DNA from: Cellvibrio sp.
Lineage (GTDB): Bacteria; Pseudomonadota; Gammaproteobacteria; Pseudomonadales; Cellvibrionaceae
Reading direction: 5' to 3'
DNA length: 5,643 bases
Assembly: GCA_003524365.1 (NCBI GenBank)
Contig: DQHS01000024.1
Location: 8,951-14,593, forward strand
In this document: piece by piece, positions 5,218 through 5,643 of the stretch
Layout of the letters: every line of letters starts with the position of its first letter
How positions within the stretch are numbered: position 1 is the first letter of the stretch
Program-made: the position numbers and the translations under genes
The notes under the pieces: model-generated
What the model was told of the DNA's origin: nothing
The model's input: the letters and a program-made list of their open reading frames with translations, nothing else
Databases searched by the model: none

Positions 5218-5643
5218 GTGTATAAGCTTATCTATAAACACCAATTTGTCGCCGGATTTGATGAGGATCAAATCGTGGGGAATTTGGCGCAGTTGCTCCA
5301 TTTAAAGCCAAAAGCTGTGCGCTTGGTGTTTTTATCTGAACGCCCCAGTGTTATCAAATTATTAGAGACTACAACAGAGGTAGAGACTTGGCGTGATGCT
5401 TTTTTGGATGCGGGTGTGCACCTTGATGTAGTTAGTATGGCGGAAGCAAATGCCGATAACATTGCCGATCAAATTGAACTCGAATTGGAATTGCACAGCC
5501 TTGATGACGACGAGGATGAAGAAAGTACACCTCCGCTGCTAGTCAAAAAAATTATCCAACATGAAACTGTAGAGCCAGAGCCAGAGCCAGAGCCAGATCC
5601 GGCACCATCGCCATCGCCGTCGTCGCTGCCTTCGCCTTCGCCG
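5218..5643 (+). CDS. N-terminal part of a protein with an uncharacterised domain and Pro-rich linker (partial)
   Basis: A GTG-start gene is open for 142 codons to the right edge without a stop. Residues 2 to about 72 form a compact domain: YKLIY (2-6), FVAGFDEDQIVGNLAQLL (10-27), then RLVFLSERPSVIK (34-46) and a helix ending in DAGVHLDVV (65-73). From memory, this resembles a domain at the N-terminus of various Pseudomonas proteins, with the pattern Y-x-hydrophobic...G-F-x5-V-x2-NLA...LF, where it precedes membrane or other domains. Its function is not established. Residues 74-100 are acidic (DDDEDEE near 96-102). From residue 119 a linker of Glu-Pro then Ser-Pro units runs to the edge, encoded by hexamer repeats. 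No signal peptide precedes it, so the domain is cytoplasmic. What follows the linker is outside the window, so the full function cannot be named. Confidence 0.85.
   Translation, partial: MYKLIYKHQFVAGFDEDQIVGNLAQLLHLKPKAVRLVFLSERPSVIKLLETTTEVETWRDAFLDAGVHLDVVSMAEANADNIADQIELELELHSLDDDEDEESTPPLLVKKIIQHETVEPEPEPEPDPAPSPSPSSLPSPSP
5572..5643 (+). repeat. in-frame tandem hexamer repeats (GAGCCA and TCGCCN units)
   Basis: GAGCCA is repeated four times exactly at 5572-5595, encoding Glu-Pro units. After a short GATCCGGCA spacer, a less regular run of CCN-TCG units (5605-5643) encodes Ser-Pro units and continues past the edge. The repeat length is a multiple of three, so unit gain or loss would change linker length without a frameshift. 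Confidence 0.85.

Noticed and set aside
1..5643. Mobile element, CRISPR array, toxin-antitoxin or defence system
   Set aside because: No transposase, integrase, terminal inverted repeats, regularly spaced repeats, or toxin-antitoxin pair is visible. The 5572-5643 repeats are in-frame coding hexamers, not spacers and repeats.

Overview
The window comes from a bacterial chromosome with moderate GC content, most likely a gammaproteobacterium. The ParC protein has the same length as the E. coli protein (752 residues) and closely follows the gammaproteobacterial sequence. The mix of a parC core gene, a single-domain PilZ protein, a DUF2750 protein and a LEA-type lipoprotein fits the Cellvibrio/Pseudomonas side of that class. 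The genus is an inference, not something read from a marker gene.

Layout, left to right. Positions 1-160 hold a possible 3' end of an upstream gene (1-51) and a leader region with a possible 15-codon TTG-start ORF. A short plus-strand operon follows: a YgjP/DUF45-type zinc metallopeptidase (161-901) and, 18 bp later, a DUF2750 protein (920-1303). A minus-strand orphan protein of 125 aa (1309-1686) converges on this operon, with only 5 bp between the two stop codons. A 175-bp region with several small repeats separates it from a divergently transcribed LEA-2/WHy-type outer-membrane lipoprotein (1862-2347). A probable hairpin terminator lies before parC (2469-4727), the DNA-cleaving subunit of topoisomerase IV. 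parC ends in a strong intrinsic terminator. Next is a 90-aa PilZ protein with complete c-di-GMP-binding motifs (4827-5099), then a weak terminator and a candidate -10 element. The last gene starts at GTG 5218 and runs off the right edge. Its N-terminal domain resembles one seen at the start of several Pseudomonas proteins, and it leads into an Asp/Glu-rich stretch and a repetitive Glu-Pro/Ser-Pro linker.

The genes do not form one pathway. The region reads as ordinary core and housekeeping chromosome: separate transcription units divided by terminators, with no transposase, integrase, phage gene, tRNA, CRISPR array or plasmid function. No intergenic stretch exceeds 300 bp. I found no convincing new multi-gene system. 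The items most worth following up are the truncated GTG-start gene with its tandem-repeat linker, the unrecognised minus-strand gene, and the repeat-bearing divergent intergenic region.
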